The notes: generated from the sequence alone by a model not told the origin. 64,000 nt of DNA from Methylicorpusculum sp. (GCF_030651835.1 NZ_JAUSBX010000087.1:92860-156859), one strand, 5' to 3'; shown: positions 54,245 through 63,510, counted from the first letter of the stretch. Numbers and translations: made by a program.

Positions 54245-55771
54245 TCAATTACCCTTCACAATCACTGATCTAAACCGCCACAATTCTGAAATCCGGTAAC
54301 CGGTGTAACGGCCTAACCATAATGTGAAGGCCAGAAGCGTTAATAAAAGCTCAGGAAAAACGAACATCAAATGTTCAAGATATTCGTTTGTCATTAACAA
54401 ATAGCTGAGTGACGCAACAAAAAGGCTACCGGCACATTGCTGTAACGATTCACCGGCGCCATGCTCTTCCCACACCAATGACATTCGTTCGATAGTCATT
54501 GCAATGATGACCATGGGGAATAGAGCTACAGACAAGCCTCGGTCTATGCCTAGTTTATGACTCAACAAACTGACGAAGGTCATCAGGATAATCACGATAA
54601 TCAAAACGGCGGCCAGCCTGGGCACCAACAACAGTCGCAAGTACTCGAGATAAAACCGGATCATTAAACCCAAAGCCAACAACAGGCAGAACAAAGCCAG
54701 CCCCCAGGCTAACTCGGTTTCTCTGAACGCCATGGCGATAAGAATAGGCATAAAGGTGCCGAATGTTTTAAGACCGACGATATTACGCAACAGGACGATC
54801 AACAAAACGCCAACCGGCATCATAATCAGGATCCGGTAGACATTTTGCGTTTGTACGGGGAGATTAAACAATGAAAACTCCATGACCGGACCGTTGATAA
54901 TACCGGCCCGTTGCTGGGTTACAGCGATCATCCCGCGCGATTGTTTATAAATGGAAAAGTCTACGTTGGCCGATTTACCCCCGCTGACATCCAGCAAGGG
55001 TTTATCCCCGTATTTCCAAAGCACTGCATTGGAAGGAAAGCCGGATTCGCCCGTTTTAGGATTAAACGTCACCCACCGCTCACCGGTATAGACTTGCAGC
55101 CAGGGAACCAAACGGCTGTGCCGGGCACCATCGGACAATATCAGCAGATTGACTTGACGGGAGGGAATGCGTGCACCCTGCAGAATACTGATAACCCGGC
55201 TGACCCAAGCCTCTGGCGTGGCCGCATCTTTACGTAACAATTTGACATTCTCATCGGAATCAGGCGCATTAAGCCGCTGCAACAACTCGTGGGTAAATGA
55301 TTTTGTATCCGCAGACTTGTTTCTGACTTGCTCAAGCAGAGCCGTCAAGGCAGTCCTCATGATTTCAGGATAGTCCTGCTCAACGGGATAGGCCACGTTT
55401 TTATCTTTGAATTCCGGTGTTTCCCCAGGAATCAATTGCATCCGGTAATACAGCGTTTGATCGCCTTGAGAACGTCGAATCGCCCACTGAGCAACGCGGT
55501 TCAGGTCTTCATTTTCCAACGTCAAGCCGTACCGTCCTGACACAAAATTCTCATCCAAAACAACATAACCCGGCACCTGCTTGGGCAGCATCATACTAAC
55601 CTTTGAGGGGCCTGCCGTTCTTTTGTAAGTAACTTTTGCCTCGATAGTCCAAAGCTCAGACTCTTGAACCGGTAGCAATGGGAGTTTGAGCTCAGTGACT
55701 TTGTAATAACAAATTGTTGCGCTCACTAAAATTAACAGTGTCGCCAATATATTTACATGTAAGTTTTTCAA
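54245..55771 (-). CDS. Inactive transglutaminase-like domain fused to 7TM region (UUP1 family)
   Basis: An N-terminal membrane anchor (about 5-25) leads to an extracytoplasmic transglutaminase-like domain (about 40-290). This has RVISILQGARIPSRQVNLL and WLQVYTGERWVTFNP, where the catalytic Cys of true transglutaminases is not seen. Seven membrane helices follow (about 310-490). It is expected to bind a peptide outside the membrane and relay it to the ATP-grasp partner. That role is inferred from the conserved pairing, not shown. Confidence 0.87.
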   Translation of the reverse strand: MKNLHVNILATLLILVSATICYYKVTELKLPLLPVQESELWTIEAKVTYKRTAGPSKVSMMLPKQVPGYVVLDENFVSGRYGLTLENEDLNRVAQWAIRRSQGDQTLYYRMQLIPGETPEFKDKNVAYPVEQDYPEIMRTALTALLEQVRNKSADTKSFTHELLQRLNAPDSDENVKLLRKDAATPEAWVSRVISILQGARIPSRQVNLLILSDGARHSRLVPWLQVYTGERWVTFNPKTGESGFPSNAVLWKYGDKPLLDVSGGKSANVDFSIYKQSRGMIAVTQQRAGIINGPVMEFSLFNLPVQTQNVYRILIMMPVGVLLIVLLRNIVGLKTFGTFMPILIAMAFRETELAWGLALFCLLLALGLMIRFYLEYLRLLLVPRLAAVLIIVIILMTFVSLLSHKLGIDRGLSVALFPMVIIAMTIERMSLVWEEHGAGESLQQCAGSLFVASLSYLLMTNEYLEHLMFVFPELLLTLLAFTLWLGRYTGYRISELWRFRSVIVKGN

Positions 55772-55828
55772 ATTTTCCGCCGCGCTTTTCTTAAGAAATG
55801 GAGCAATGAGTCCAATCTGCTGCTTGAT

Positions 55829-56389
55829 TTACTTTTCACCGGGTTCGCCGGCCAACTCGGGGCTGCAGACAAGTTCTTTTAACATCGGTGAGTGAACATG
55901 TTTATCGGAAGAATCCACGAGCACATTATTGCTGAGAAACTGTCTGCCTAACAAAACGGGGTAAATATAGTTTGACCGGTTAGCCAGTGTGAATTCAGTC
56001 GTGTAGTAATGTCCGTACATACAAAAACTTAACTCAACTACGGATCGTTTAGCCGATTCCATTTTATGCCTTTTAATGAGTACCGTTCTTACCAGGGGTC
56101 GCTCGACAACCTGTCTTTCCTCATCATTTTTTTTATAGCTTTCAGGTAGCGTAAATCTGACCCACGTTTGGCCATCCCGTTCAAAACGTTTAACATTTTC
56201 GGCATGAATTGAGGACGTCTTGGCTCCGGTATCCAGTTTGGCTCTAAGCCGCGTTTGCCCTGACTCAAAAATAACGTTTTCAACCCAACCAGCGGCAATT
56301 TTCTGATTACCATGACCGGCTAAAGCAAGCTGACCTGCCACCATTAAAAACGCGCAAAGAAAAACGCTGAACAAAAAATTAATTTTCAT
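55829..56389 (-). CDS. Secreted retropepsin-like aspartic protease (RimK/LysX-associated Zn_protease family)
   Basis: A signal peptide (residues 1-24, FLFSVFLCAFLMVAGQLALA) leads a 186-residue protein with the retropepsin-like motif LRAKLDTGAKTSSIHA (about 45-60), where DTG holds the catalytic Asp. LLGRQFL is the hydrophobic-hydrophobic-Gly pattern. The family is often mislabelled ATP-dependent zinc protease. I chose the ATG at 56389. It is the first gene of cassette II and lies 57 bases before the 7TM gene. Confidence 0.88.
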   Translation of the reverse strand: MKINFLFSVFLCAFLMVAGQLALAGHGNQKIAAGWVENVIFESGQTRLRAKLDTGAKTSSIHAENVKRFERDGQTWVRFTLPESYKKNDEERQVVERPLVRTVLIKRHKMESAKRSVVELSFCMYGHYYTTEFTLANRSNYIYPVLLGRQFLSNNVLVDSSDKHVHSPMLKELVCSPELAGEPGEK

Positions 56390-56660
56390 GTCTGGAAAAA
56401 ATTTAGCATTGAGTATTAAAAACATCAGCTTGGCCGCATCGCAGACCAACCGTCAAAAAGTGCCCATTTTAACCCGCTTCAACAATTACCGCATAGCTTT
56501 GTAGCCACCAGGATTTTGTTTTTTGGAAACATCAACAACCGTTACTGAACAGTTTATACTTGCCCCTTATCGAAAAAAGGATAGCGGCTATTTTTAACTA
56601 AGATTACATCAATCGATAAATTTAACATTATTGCAATAGAAAACCATTTTAGGATTCAGT

Positions 56661-57575
56661 GTGCCTTTCTCGAAAAAAGTTTTACCCTTTTCGGCTATGT
56701 TGTTGATCAGCCTGAACTGCCAGGCTGCGAATAATTTAATAAGCGCATCGCCTGCCTTTACTGCTGATAAGGTTTCAGGCGTAGGTGCATTAGGCAGAAT
56801 TGAGCCGCGTTCGCGGGTTATCCGGATATCTCATAATGTCGGCCCCGAAGGCTCACAAGTTCTTGAGTTGCTGTTTGATGAAGGCGAACAGGTCTCCAAA
56901 AACAGCGTATTGGCTATTTTAGCTGATCGCCCTCAGCGTGAGGCTGAGTATAGAGCAGCAAAAGCAGCCGGCAGTGAACTCACGGCAAAATTGGCCAGTG
57001 AACAGATCAATTTGGCGTTTAACGAAAAAGAATACCACCGCTATCAGAAGCTATCGGAACAATCATCCGCCAGCCTTTCATTAAAAGACGAAAAAAAACG
57101 GAATTACGATCAATCCAAAGTATTGATCAAACAACTTGAGGCCGAAATAGAACGGAATCAAGCCGACCAGGCGATCGCCAAAGCCATCCTCGGAAATTCA
57201 TTTATCCGTGCCCCGATATCAGGCACGGTATTGAAAATTCATACGCGTCCGGGTGAAAAAATAGATGATGACGGGCTTTTGGAAATGGCCGACTTATCAG
57301 AACTGGATGTGGTTGCAGAAGTCTATGAGAGTGACTTTCCAAGAATTCGCACCGGCCAAAAAGCAACGGTACAACTCGACGGTTTTTCCATCATTTACGA
57401 AGCAGAAGTCAGGGAACTCGGTTTCATGGTCAAAAAAAATGATTTAAACGATACCGATCCCTTAGCCGACAGGGACAACCGAACTATAGAGGTCAGGCTC
57501 AGTTTAGACGCCCAATCAGCGACCGACTTGAAACACCAGATTTACCGGCAAGTCAAAATCCGTTTTCAACCCTAG
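56661..57575 (+). CDS. devB: DevB-family ABC exporter membrane fusion protein
   Basis: This 304-residue periplasmic adaptor has a signal peptide (to about residue 22) and a lipoyl/barrel-sandwich pair split by a helical hairpin (about 90-175). A C-terminal beta-barrel contains FIRAPISGTVLKIHTRPGE. The start is GTG at 56661 with AGGA upstream. It is followed after 6 bases by devC and then devA. In cyanobacteria DevBCA exports glycolipids; the substrate here is unknown. Confidence 0.88.
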   Translation: MPFSKKVLPFSAMLLISLNCQAANNLISASPAFTADKVSGVGALGRIEPRSRVIRISHNVGPEGSQVLELLFDEGEQVSKNSVLAILADRPQREAEYRAAKAAGSELTAKLASEQINLAFNEKEYHRYQKLSEQSSASLSLKDEKKRNYDQSKVLIKQLEAEIERNQADQAIAKAILGNSFIRAPISGTVLKIHTRPGEKIDDDGLLEMADLSELDVVAEVYESDFPRIRTGQKATVQLDGFSIIYEAEVRELGFMVKKNDLNDTDPLADRDNRTIEVRLSLDAQSATDLKHQIYRQVKIRFQP

Positions 57576-57581
57576 CTAGTG

Positions 57582-58751
57582 ATGAATCCCTACAATTACT
57601 TTTACTTCCCGGGACGTCTGGCCTGGCGACAACTGGTTTTCGACAAAACAAAACTCTTTGCTGCCATTTGCGGCGTCTTGTTTGCCTGTGTGCTGGTTTT
57701 TATGCAACTGGGATTTAAGGACTCGCTTTATAACAGCGCCGCGTCAGCGCCATTGAAGATGAACGGCGATCTGTTTCTGATGCATAAACAAACCGAAGCG
57801 ATGTGGCGGCCGACCCGATTCAACCGCAGCGAACTGATGCGGACCTTGGGTCACCCCGATGTTGCCAGCGCCTATCCCATGTATTTATCGCTGGCTCAAT
57901 TTAAAAATATCGAAACACAAACCAAAAGAACGCTCATGGTCTACGGTTACGATCCGGATGCGGATCTGCTCGCTGTTGAGGCCATTATCGAAAAACGCAC
58001 CGAACTGCGTCTTAAAGATACGGCGTTGTTTGACGAGTCATCCCGCCCTGAATTCGGTCCGATGCGAGCTCTTTTGGATGCCGGTAAAAACAGCACCGAA
58101 ATCAACGACTATAAATTGAAGATTATCGGCCTGTTCCGGCTGGGTGTTTCGTTTGCGGCAGACGGTAATGTGATGACCAGCGATCAAAATTTTCTGCGCA
58201 TTTTTTCCGACCGCAGGGCTGATCAAATTGATATCGGCATCATCAAAGTCCGCCCTGGAAGCGATGTCAAAAAAGTTCAGGCTGACTTAAAATCCCGTCT
58301 GAATGAATTCGTAAATATTTTTACCTATGACGAACTCGTTCAATATGAAAAAAGCTATTGGGAAAACACAGCGCCCATCGGTTTTATTTTCGGCTTCGGC
58401 ACCATCATGGGCCTGGTAGTCGGCATGGTGATTGTTTATCAAATTCTTTTTACCGATATTACCAATCATCTCAATGAATTTGCGACGCTCAAAGCCATGG
58501 GTTACAAGCATGGCTATTTTATTAGAGTCGTTTTTGCTTCAGCCTTTTTTCTAGCCATTCTGGGATTTTTACCCGGCTTCCTGATGTCACTGGGACTATA
58601 CCGACTGGCCGAATCACAGACTTTTATGCCGATGCCGATGACGCCGCATAAAGTATTCACCGTCTTTCTATTCATACTTTCAATGTGTGCATCGGCCGGT
58701 TTACTGGCGATGCGTAAACTTAAAGCAGCAAGCCCGGCCGATATGTTCTGA
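57582..58751 (+). CDS. devC: DevC-family ABC transporter permease
   Basis: The 389-residue MacB/FtsX-type permease has an N-terminal membrane helix (about 22-45), a large periplasmic domain (about 50-265) and three C-terminal helices (about 272-295, 315-345, 355-378). The start RLAWRQLVFDKTKLFAAICG is typical of DevC. I chose the ATG at 57582; a GTG immediately before it is also in frame. Its stop overlaps the devA start by one base (TGATG). Confidence 0.9.
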   Translation: MNPYNYFYFPGRLAWRQLVFDKTKLFAAICGVLFACVLVFMQLGFKDSLYNSAASAPLKMNGDLFLMHKQTEAMWRPTRFNRSELMRTLGHPDVASAYPMYLSLAQFKNIETQTKRTLMVYGYDPDADLLAVEAIIEKRTELRLKDTALFDESSRPEFGPMRALLDAGKNSTEINDYKLKIIGLFRLGVSFAADGNVMTSDQNFLRIFSDRRADQIDIGIIKVRPGSDVKKVQADLKSRLNEFVNIFTYDELVQYEKSYWENTAPIGFIFGFGTIMGLVVGMVIVYQILFTDITNHLNEFATLKAMGYKHGYFIRVVFASAFFLAILGFLPGFLMSLGLYRLAESQTFMPMPMTPHKVFTVFLFILSMCASAGLLAMRKLKAASPADMF

Positions 58752-59422
58752 TGGACAAAATGATTGAAGTCAACGACCTAAGCTTCAGTTTTGGCAGTGG
58801 CGAACTAAAAAACACGGTACTGAAAAACGTTGACCTGACGATACATGCCGGTGAAATAGTCATCATGACCGGACCCTCCGGCTCAGGGAAAACGACATTC
58901 TTGACCATTATCGGCGCGCTCAGACAGGCTACCGAGGGCCATGTCTGCGTCATCGGCCAACAACTGGTCAATAGTTCCGAATACGCCAAAGTCAAAATTC
59001 GCCAGCAAATCGGCTACATTTTTCAACAACATAACCTGCTTAAATCATTGACAGCAGTTCAAAATGTGGCAATGGCCCTGGAAATGCACCCAGGACTGTC
59101 TGAAACCCAGCGCTTACAACGATCCGCCGACATGCTCTGCTCTGTAGGACTGGATGATCGCCTCTATTACAAACCGGATCAACTCTCCGGAGGACAGAGA
59201 CAACGCGTGTCTATTGCCAGGGCGTTAGTCGGAAAACCTAAAATCGTACTGGCGGACGAACCCACGGCATCGCTGGATAAACACAGCGGACAGGACGCCG
59301 TGGGTGTATTAAAAAAACTCGCTAAAGAGGCCGGCACGACCATTCTTTTGGTAACACACGACTACAGAATATTGGATATTGCCGACCGGATTGTCGAACT
59401 GGAGGACGGGATTATTAAATAA
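58751..59422 (+). CDS. devA: DevA-family ABC transporter ATPase
   Basis: The 223-residue ATPase has Walker A GPSGSGKTT (about 38-46), the signature LSGGQRQRVSIARAL (about 140-154), Walker B IVLADEPTASLD and the switch histidine in LLVTHD. It belongs to the MacB/LolD group. It completes the devBCA operon. No outer membrane TolC-like gene is adjacent. Confidence 0.95.
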   Translation: MDKMIEVNDLSFSFGSGELKNTVLKNVDLTIHAGEIVIMTGPSGSGKTTFLTIIGALRQATEGHVCVIGQQLVNSSEYAKVKIRQQIGYIFQQHNLLKSLTAVQNVAMALEMHPGLSETQRLQRSADMLCSVGLDDRLYYKPDQLSGGQRQRVSIARALVGKPKIVLADEPTASLDKHSGQDAVGVLKKLAKEAGTTILLVTHDYRILDIADRIVELEDGIIK

Positions 59423-59590
59423 TGTGGTCGCGCTCCTCTGCACTTCCCAGTTGGATGATAAAAATTCGTTGTTTCATATTTAGTTAACCTAACGAAGAGC
59501 TAACCGGGCGCAGCACGGGAAGCTCTAAAAACAAAACCGCATATAACCTCGCTCCAGTTGAGCTCCGTGTTAGCTGAACAATTTTGTTTT

Positions 59591-59857
59591 CTATTCGTAA
59601 TGTGTCCACATGCGCAAAACTTTTATAGTTTTATGTTCTTCGATAACTTGATAAATCAATCTATGCTGAATGTTTATACGTCTAGAATACGCGCCTGCTA
59701 AATCTCCGACCAACTTTTCGTATGGGGGAGGATTTTGATAAGGATTTATCTCAATAATCTTTAGCAATTCCTTTGCTTTATCTTTTAGTCCTGAAGATGA
59801 TAATTTTTTTGCGTCATTCTGTGCTTGCTTTGTGTAAACAAATTGCCAGATCACCAA
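59591..59857 (-). CDS. yoeB: YoeB-family toxin (mRNA interferase)
   Basis: YoeB cuts mRNA in the ribosome. The 88-residue protein has the family pattern PYQNPPPYEKLVGDLAG, the catalytic arginine region YSRRINIQHRLIYQV and the ending MWTHYE, with the conserved His-Tyr. It overlaps the antitoxin by 7 bases at its start. This is a complete, apparently active pair. Confidence 0.95.
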   Translation of the reverse strand: MVIWQFVYTKQAQNDAKKLSSSGLKDKAKELLKIIEINPYQNPPPYEKLVGDLAGAYSRRINIQHRLIYQVIEEHKTIKVLRMWTHYE

Positions 59858-60093
59858 TCAAGTTCCTTGGAGCAAGAATCAATTGGCTCTTCCATGCCTT
59901 CGCGAATACTATCGCGCATTCCTGGAACAGTTAATAAATAGAGTGTTTCTTGAATGGACTCCCAATCTTCAGCCGAAACCAACACAGCACTATTACGTTT
60001 TCCGGTTATAGTAATTGGTTGATGGGTCTCGCTCGTTTGATCGAGTAGCCTGTATAGATTTGCTCTAGCTTCACTTGCCGTAAGGATATTCAT
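59851..60093 (-). CDS. yefM: YefM/Phd-family antitoxin
   Basis: The 80-residue antitoxin starts MNILTASEARANLYRLLDQT and has PITITGKRNSAVLVSAEDW, the Phd/YefM DNA-binding dimer core. The acidic tail (MEEPIDSCSKELDW) binds the toxin. A ribosome site (GGAGAG) is 5 bases before the ATG. It is autoregulated in known systems, and a fitting operator lies upstream. Confidence 0.95.
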   Translation of the reverse strand: MNILTASEARANLYRLLDQTSETHQPITITGKRNSAVLVSAEDWESIQETLYLLTVPGMRDSIREGMEEPIDSCSKELDW

Positions 60094-60120
60094 TTCTACT
60101 CTCCGCTTTCACAAATCAAC

Positions 60121-60149
60121 ATCGTACGCCTAATGGTACGCATTGTCAT
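60121..60149 (-). promoter_or_regulatory. yefM-yoeB promoter with overlapping inverted-repeat operator
   Basis: On the minus strand ATGACA and TACGAT are spaced 17 bases apart, with the predicted start about 20 bases before yefM. An inverted repeat CGTAC-N8-GTACG (60123-60140) lies across the spacer and -10. This is the expected place for autorepression by YefM. Confidence 0.55.
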
Positions 60150-60275
60150 AATTTTTTATAGCTTCCGCCGCGTTCTGCGGCAAATTTGGATCGTAGCGGA
60201 GAGTTTGGCGTCGACGTGCAGCTAATTGAAAATGCGCACAAATAAGGGTCACCCATTAGCCTGCCGTAGTCAATA

Positions 60276-60325
60276 TCTCGTTCCCAAGCTCCAGCTTGGG
60301 AATGCCTACCCTCAAGCTCTGCTTG
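60276..60325. repeat. REP arm, left copy of an inverted pair
   Basis: This 50-base arm contains the near-palindrome GTTCCCAAGCTCCAGCTTGG and a second small stem, CAAGCTCTGCTTG. The right copy (60736-60785) is its reverse complement with one mismatch in 50. Together they bracket a dead transposase gene. The 60094-60275 stretch before it holds only the yefM promoter and a small GCCGC/GCGGC stem. Confidence 0.9.
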
Positions 60326-60357
60326 ACGAACAGCTGCTTTCTGTGCGAATTAAATCT

Positions 60358-60730
60358 ATGGGACGTAGCCGCTATAAAATTCTGAACGAAGCCTATCCTT
60401 ACTTCCACACCTTAACGGTTGCTGGTTGGCAGCCCGTTTTCACGCAGACAGATTCTTGATTTATTAGAACAACGCAAGGCAACAACCTTTCTGAGCTAAT
60501 TTGCGTATTACAAACGCAAGCACAAAACCGAAGGCCACTATCAATTCTGGCAAGAAGGGTCACATCCGGAAGAAATGAATAATGAGACGTTGTTGATTCA
60601 GCGATTAGCCTACATTCACAACATTCCTGTCAAACGGGGTTATGTGGACTTGCCAGAACATTGGCGTTATTCAAGTGCGCGGGCTTATGCAGGGAAAGAC
60701 GCTTTGTTGCCTATTGTTTTGCTGCATTAA
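60358..60730 (+). pseudogene. Decayed REP-associated tyrosine transposase
   Basis: The N-terminus (MGRSRYKILNEAYPYFHTLT, then VAGWQPVF) and, in another frame after about 60447, the C-terminus (YIHNIPVKRGYVDLPEHWRY, then SSARAYAG) match a RAYT. The middle, about 80 residues with the HUH histidines, is missing, and a stop interrupts the second part (FLS*FAYY). It is therefore inactive. A different RAYT subfamily is intact at 34324-34842. Confidence 0.87.
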
Positions 60731-60735
60731 AATAC

Positions 60736-60785
60736 CAAGCAGAGCTTGAAGGTAGGCATTCCCAAGCTGGAGCTTGGGAACGAGA
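60736..60785. repeat. REP arm, right copy of an inverted pair
   Basis: Reverse complement of 60276-60325 with 49 of 50 bases matching. It runs into the start of the GTPase gene: the only start codon upstream of the GTPase fold, TTG at 60774, lies inside this arm. Confidence 0.9.
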
Positions 60786-61961
60786 CAAATTCTAAGGCCT
60801 CAACCGCCCGAGCACTTGATCCACGAAAAACTGGAAGCGATACGTTCCGAACTGCCGCCGCCGGTCATATGGCTGCTGGGCAAAACCCAGAGCGGTAAAA
60901 GTTCGCTGATCCGGACACTGACCGGATCCACTCAAGCCGAAATCGGTAATGGTTTTAGACCATGCACCCGCACTGCAATGTTGTTTGATTATCCGGACCA
61001 GGACACGGCTTTCATTCGCTTTCTGGACACACGAGGACTTGCTGAGGCCGGCTATGATCCCAGTGAAGATATGCATTGGTGCGACCAGCAGACCCATCTT
61101 TTGATCGTTGTGATGAAAGCCATGGATCAGCAACAATCAACAGTCATCAATACCGTTCGCCGGATTCATAAAACCCACCCCGGCAAACCGGTCATTGTCG
61201 TTCAAACGGCTTTACATGAAGGCTACCCTGATACCGCTTACGAACATGTGCTGCCCTACCCCTTCGATAACGGAAAAATTGATGCGGCTGTGCCACCTGA
61301 TTTGCGGTGTTCGCTATTAAAACAGCGGGAGGATTTTAAGGATATCCAGGCTAGCTTTATCCCTATTGATTTTACAGCGGAGGAAGAAGGTTATGTTCCC
61401 ACCGATTACGGCATCGACGCCTTATGGCAAAGCATTGAAGACGTCTTTCCGTATGGCATCAAAGCCATGCTCGAGCAAAACAGTTCTGCCGAAGATTTTA
61501 CCGGCATCCATTGGGACTCGGCTCATCCCCACATAATAGGTTATGCTGTTTCAGCCGGTTTGGCAGCCGCGATACCAATTCCTGCAGCGAGTATCACCAC
61601 GGTTGTCACCGTGCAGGCTAAAATGTTTCACAGCATTGCTCAAGTCTACGGCTTACCGTTAACCCGGCAAAGCCTGAGCGAAATCAGTAGTGCGATAGGA
61701 GCCGGCGTTTTGGCAGGCCTGGGCGGACGGGAACTGCTTAAGTTCATCCCGATTTACGGACAAAGTGTTGGCCTGGGCATATCCGCACTCTATACCGCAG
61801 GCGTTACTTATGGCCTGGGAAAAACACTCTGTTATTATTTTGCTCAGTCAAAACGGGGCGGCAGCGTAAGCCCCGAACTACTGCGTAAAGTGTATCAATC
61901 CGAATTTGAGCGAGGGCGACTCATGTTGCGCGCACGATTTAAACGAACCCCATCATCATGA
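60774..61961 (+). CDS. Membrane-associated GTPase with C-terminal DUF697-like domain (5' end in doubt)
   Basis: The protein has a G1 P-loop GKTQSGKSS (about residues 36-44), G3 DTRG (about 84-87) and a C-terminal helical region (about 255-370) with GYAVSAGLAAAIPIPAA, typical of DUF697/YcjF-like proteins. The frame opens with a TTG inside a REP arm. The first ten residues are therefore REP-derived, and the natural start was probably lost or moved. Its stop overlaps the next GTPase start by 4 bases. The function is unknown. It could be a truncated gene. Confidence 0.75.
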   Translation: MGTRQILRPQPPEHLIHEKLEAIRSELPPPVIWLLGKTQSGKSSLIRTLTGSTQAEIGNGFRPCTRTAMLFDYPDQDTAFIRFLDTRGLAEAGYDPSEDMHWCDQQTHLLIVVMKAMDQQQSTVINTVRRIHKTHPGKPVIVVQTALHEGYPDTAYEHVLPYPFDNGKIDAAVPPDLRCSLLKQREDFKDIQASFIPIDFTAEEEGYVPTDYGIDALWQSIEDVFPYGIKAMLEQNSSAEDFTGIHWDSAHPHIIGYAVSAGLAAAIPIPAASITTVVTVQAKMFHSIAQVYGLPLTRQSLSEISSAIGAGVLAGLGGRELLKFIPIYGQSVGLGISALYTAGVTYGLGKTLCYYFAQSKRGGSVSPELLRKVYQSEFERGRLMLRARFKRTPSS

Positions 61962-63454
61962 AAACCCCTTCGAATTGGTTAAACAAGATTCTCAACTTGT
62001 TACTCGTGCTTCCCTTGCTGTTGTTATCGGGATTAGGGGCTTACTGGCTATGGCAATCCGGCTATGAGCAGGCCTTTTTGATACTGTTTGCTGCCTTCTA
62101 TGCTTTTGTCGTGATTCTGAAAACGCTTCTTAAAAAGAAAACAACCCATACTCCGGATTATCCAACGGTTACTGCAAATGAGGAGTGGCCGCCTGAAGCA
62201 ACAGAAATATGGGCGCGAATTAATGCCTTGGCAGAAAAACTGAATCCGGCCGATTACCCGCTGACCGACAGCCAACGCTTAATCGAACTGGCTAAAAAAG
62301 TCACTCTCGAGGTAGCAGGCTATTATTCGTCGAATCAAGATAAAACCGGCTTGGATGTTCCATTACGAAACATTCTTTTCATCACCGAAAAAGTGAGCCG
62401 CGACATGCGCTGCTTGCTGGATGATAAAATTCCTTTCAGCCATTTATTAACCGTCAACAACGGTTTGCAAATCTGGAAATGGAAAGCACGCCTGGAAAGC
62501 GGTCACTTCCTTTTTCGTATGGGCAGCCTGCTTTTTAGCCCTGTTTCATCATTGCCTAGAGAACTGAAACAGTTTTTTATCGGTAAGGCCGCCGCTTACC
62601 CCATTGGCTCATTCGAACGCTGGCTGCTGCAGACCCTGGTTAAAACCATCGCTTACTACGCAATCGAACTTTACGGCGGTCAATCAGTGCCCTTGCGCAT
62701 AACAGAAACGAAACAAGAACCCGAACTGACCAACTCAACTTTAAGCAAACAGCCCCTGCGCGTTTTAATAGCCGGACAGCTGAAATCCGGCAAATCAAGT
62801 CTGGTTAATGCGCTTTCAGCTAAATTGATTGCCCCGGTCGATGTGTTACCGCTAACCGGCGCACTGACTCCCTATAAATTGAATCATGATCACCTCGGTG
62901 AAATGCTGATTTATGACAGCCCGGGTTATGATAATGAAAATGCCTGGTATGAATCCGAATCCGATCAGAATCTAGGCGGCTTTGATTTAATCTTGGTCGT
63001 TTGCGCGGCTAATCAGGCAGCAAGGGAAGCCGATGTAAAATTTATGACCGCACTAAGAGCCTGGTTTGATCAGCATTTAAAACGCCGTTTTCCGCCGGTT
63101 CTGGCTGTTGTGACGCATATTGATCAACTTCGGCCAATCCGGGAATGGGATCCACCCTACGATATTCATTCGCCACAAAATGCAAAAGCACAAGCGATCA
63201 GGGAAGCATTGGATTACATTTCCAGCACACTGGATATACCGGCAAATGATTGTATACCGATAAATTTAAAGCCAAAGTATGAATACAACATTGATGCGAT
63301 ATGGTCGGCACTGGTTGAAATACAACCGGCCATTCATAGGGCACATCATTTACGAAGGTTGACCGAAGGAAAACAACGGGAAAAATGGGCATTGATTCGC
63401 AAACAACTGGAACACGCTGGACGTTTTGCAGTCGATCAAATAAAAAAAAGTTAA
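61958..63454 (+). CDS. Membrane-anchored GTPase, partner of the preceding gene
   Basis: The 498-residue protein has two N-terminal membrane helices (about 10-30 and 38-58) and a helical middle. A C-terminal GTPase domain follows: G1 GQLKSGKSS (about 272-280), G3 DSPGYD and G4-like THID (VVTHIDQLRP). It overlaps the preceding GTPase gene (ATGA), so a stable pair or heterodimer is likely. Dynamin-like or septum-like roles can be imagined, but no evidence is in the sequence. Confidence 0.82.
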   Translation: MKTPSNWLNKILNLLLVLPLLLLSGLGAYWLWQSGYEQAFLILFAAFYAFVVILKTLLKKKTTHTPDYPTVTANEEWPPEATEIWARINALAEKLNPADYPLTDSQRLIELAKKVTLEVAGYYSSNQDKTGLDVPLRNILFITEKVSRDMRCLLDDKIPFSHLLTVNNGLQIWKWKARLESGHFLFRMGSLLFSPVSSLPRELKQFFIGKAAAYPIGSFERWLLQTLVKTIAYYAIELYGGQSVPLRITETKQEPELTNSTLSKQPLRVLIAGQLKSGKSSLVNALSAKLIAPVDVLPLTGALTPYKLNHDHLGEMLIYDSPGYDNENAWYESESDQNLGGFDLILVVCAANQAAREADVKFMTALRAWFDQHLKRRFPPVLAVVTHIDQLRPIREWDPPYDIHSPQNAKAQAIREALDYISSTLDIPANDCIPINLKPKYEYNIDAIWSALVEIQPAIHRAHHLRRLTEGKQREKWALIRKQLEHAGRFAVDQIKKS

Positions 63455-63510
63455 CTCATTCACCCCTATTTTGGGCCAAAGCTGGCTGCACTCTTCAAGC
63501 AACTTGATTT

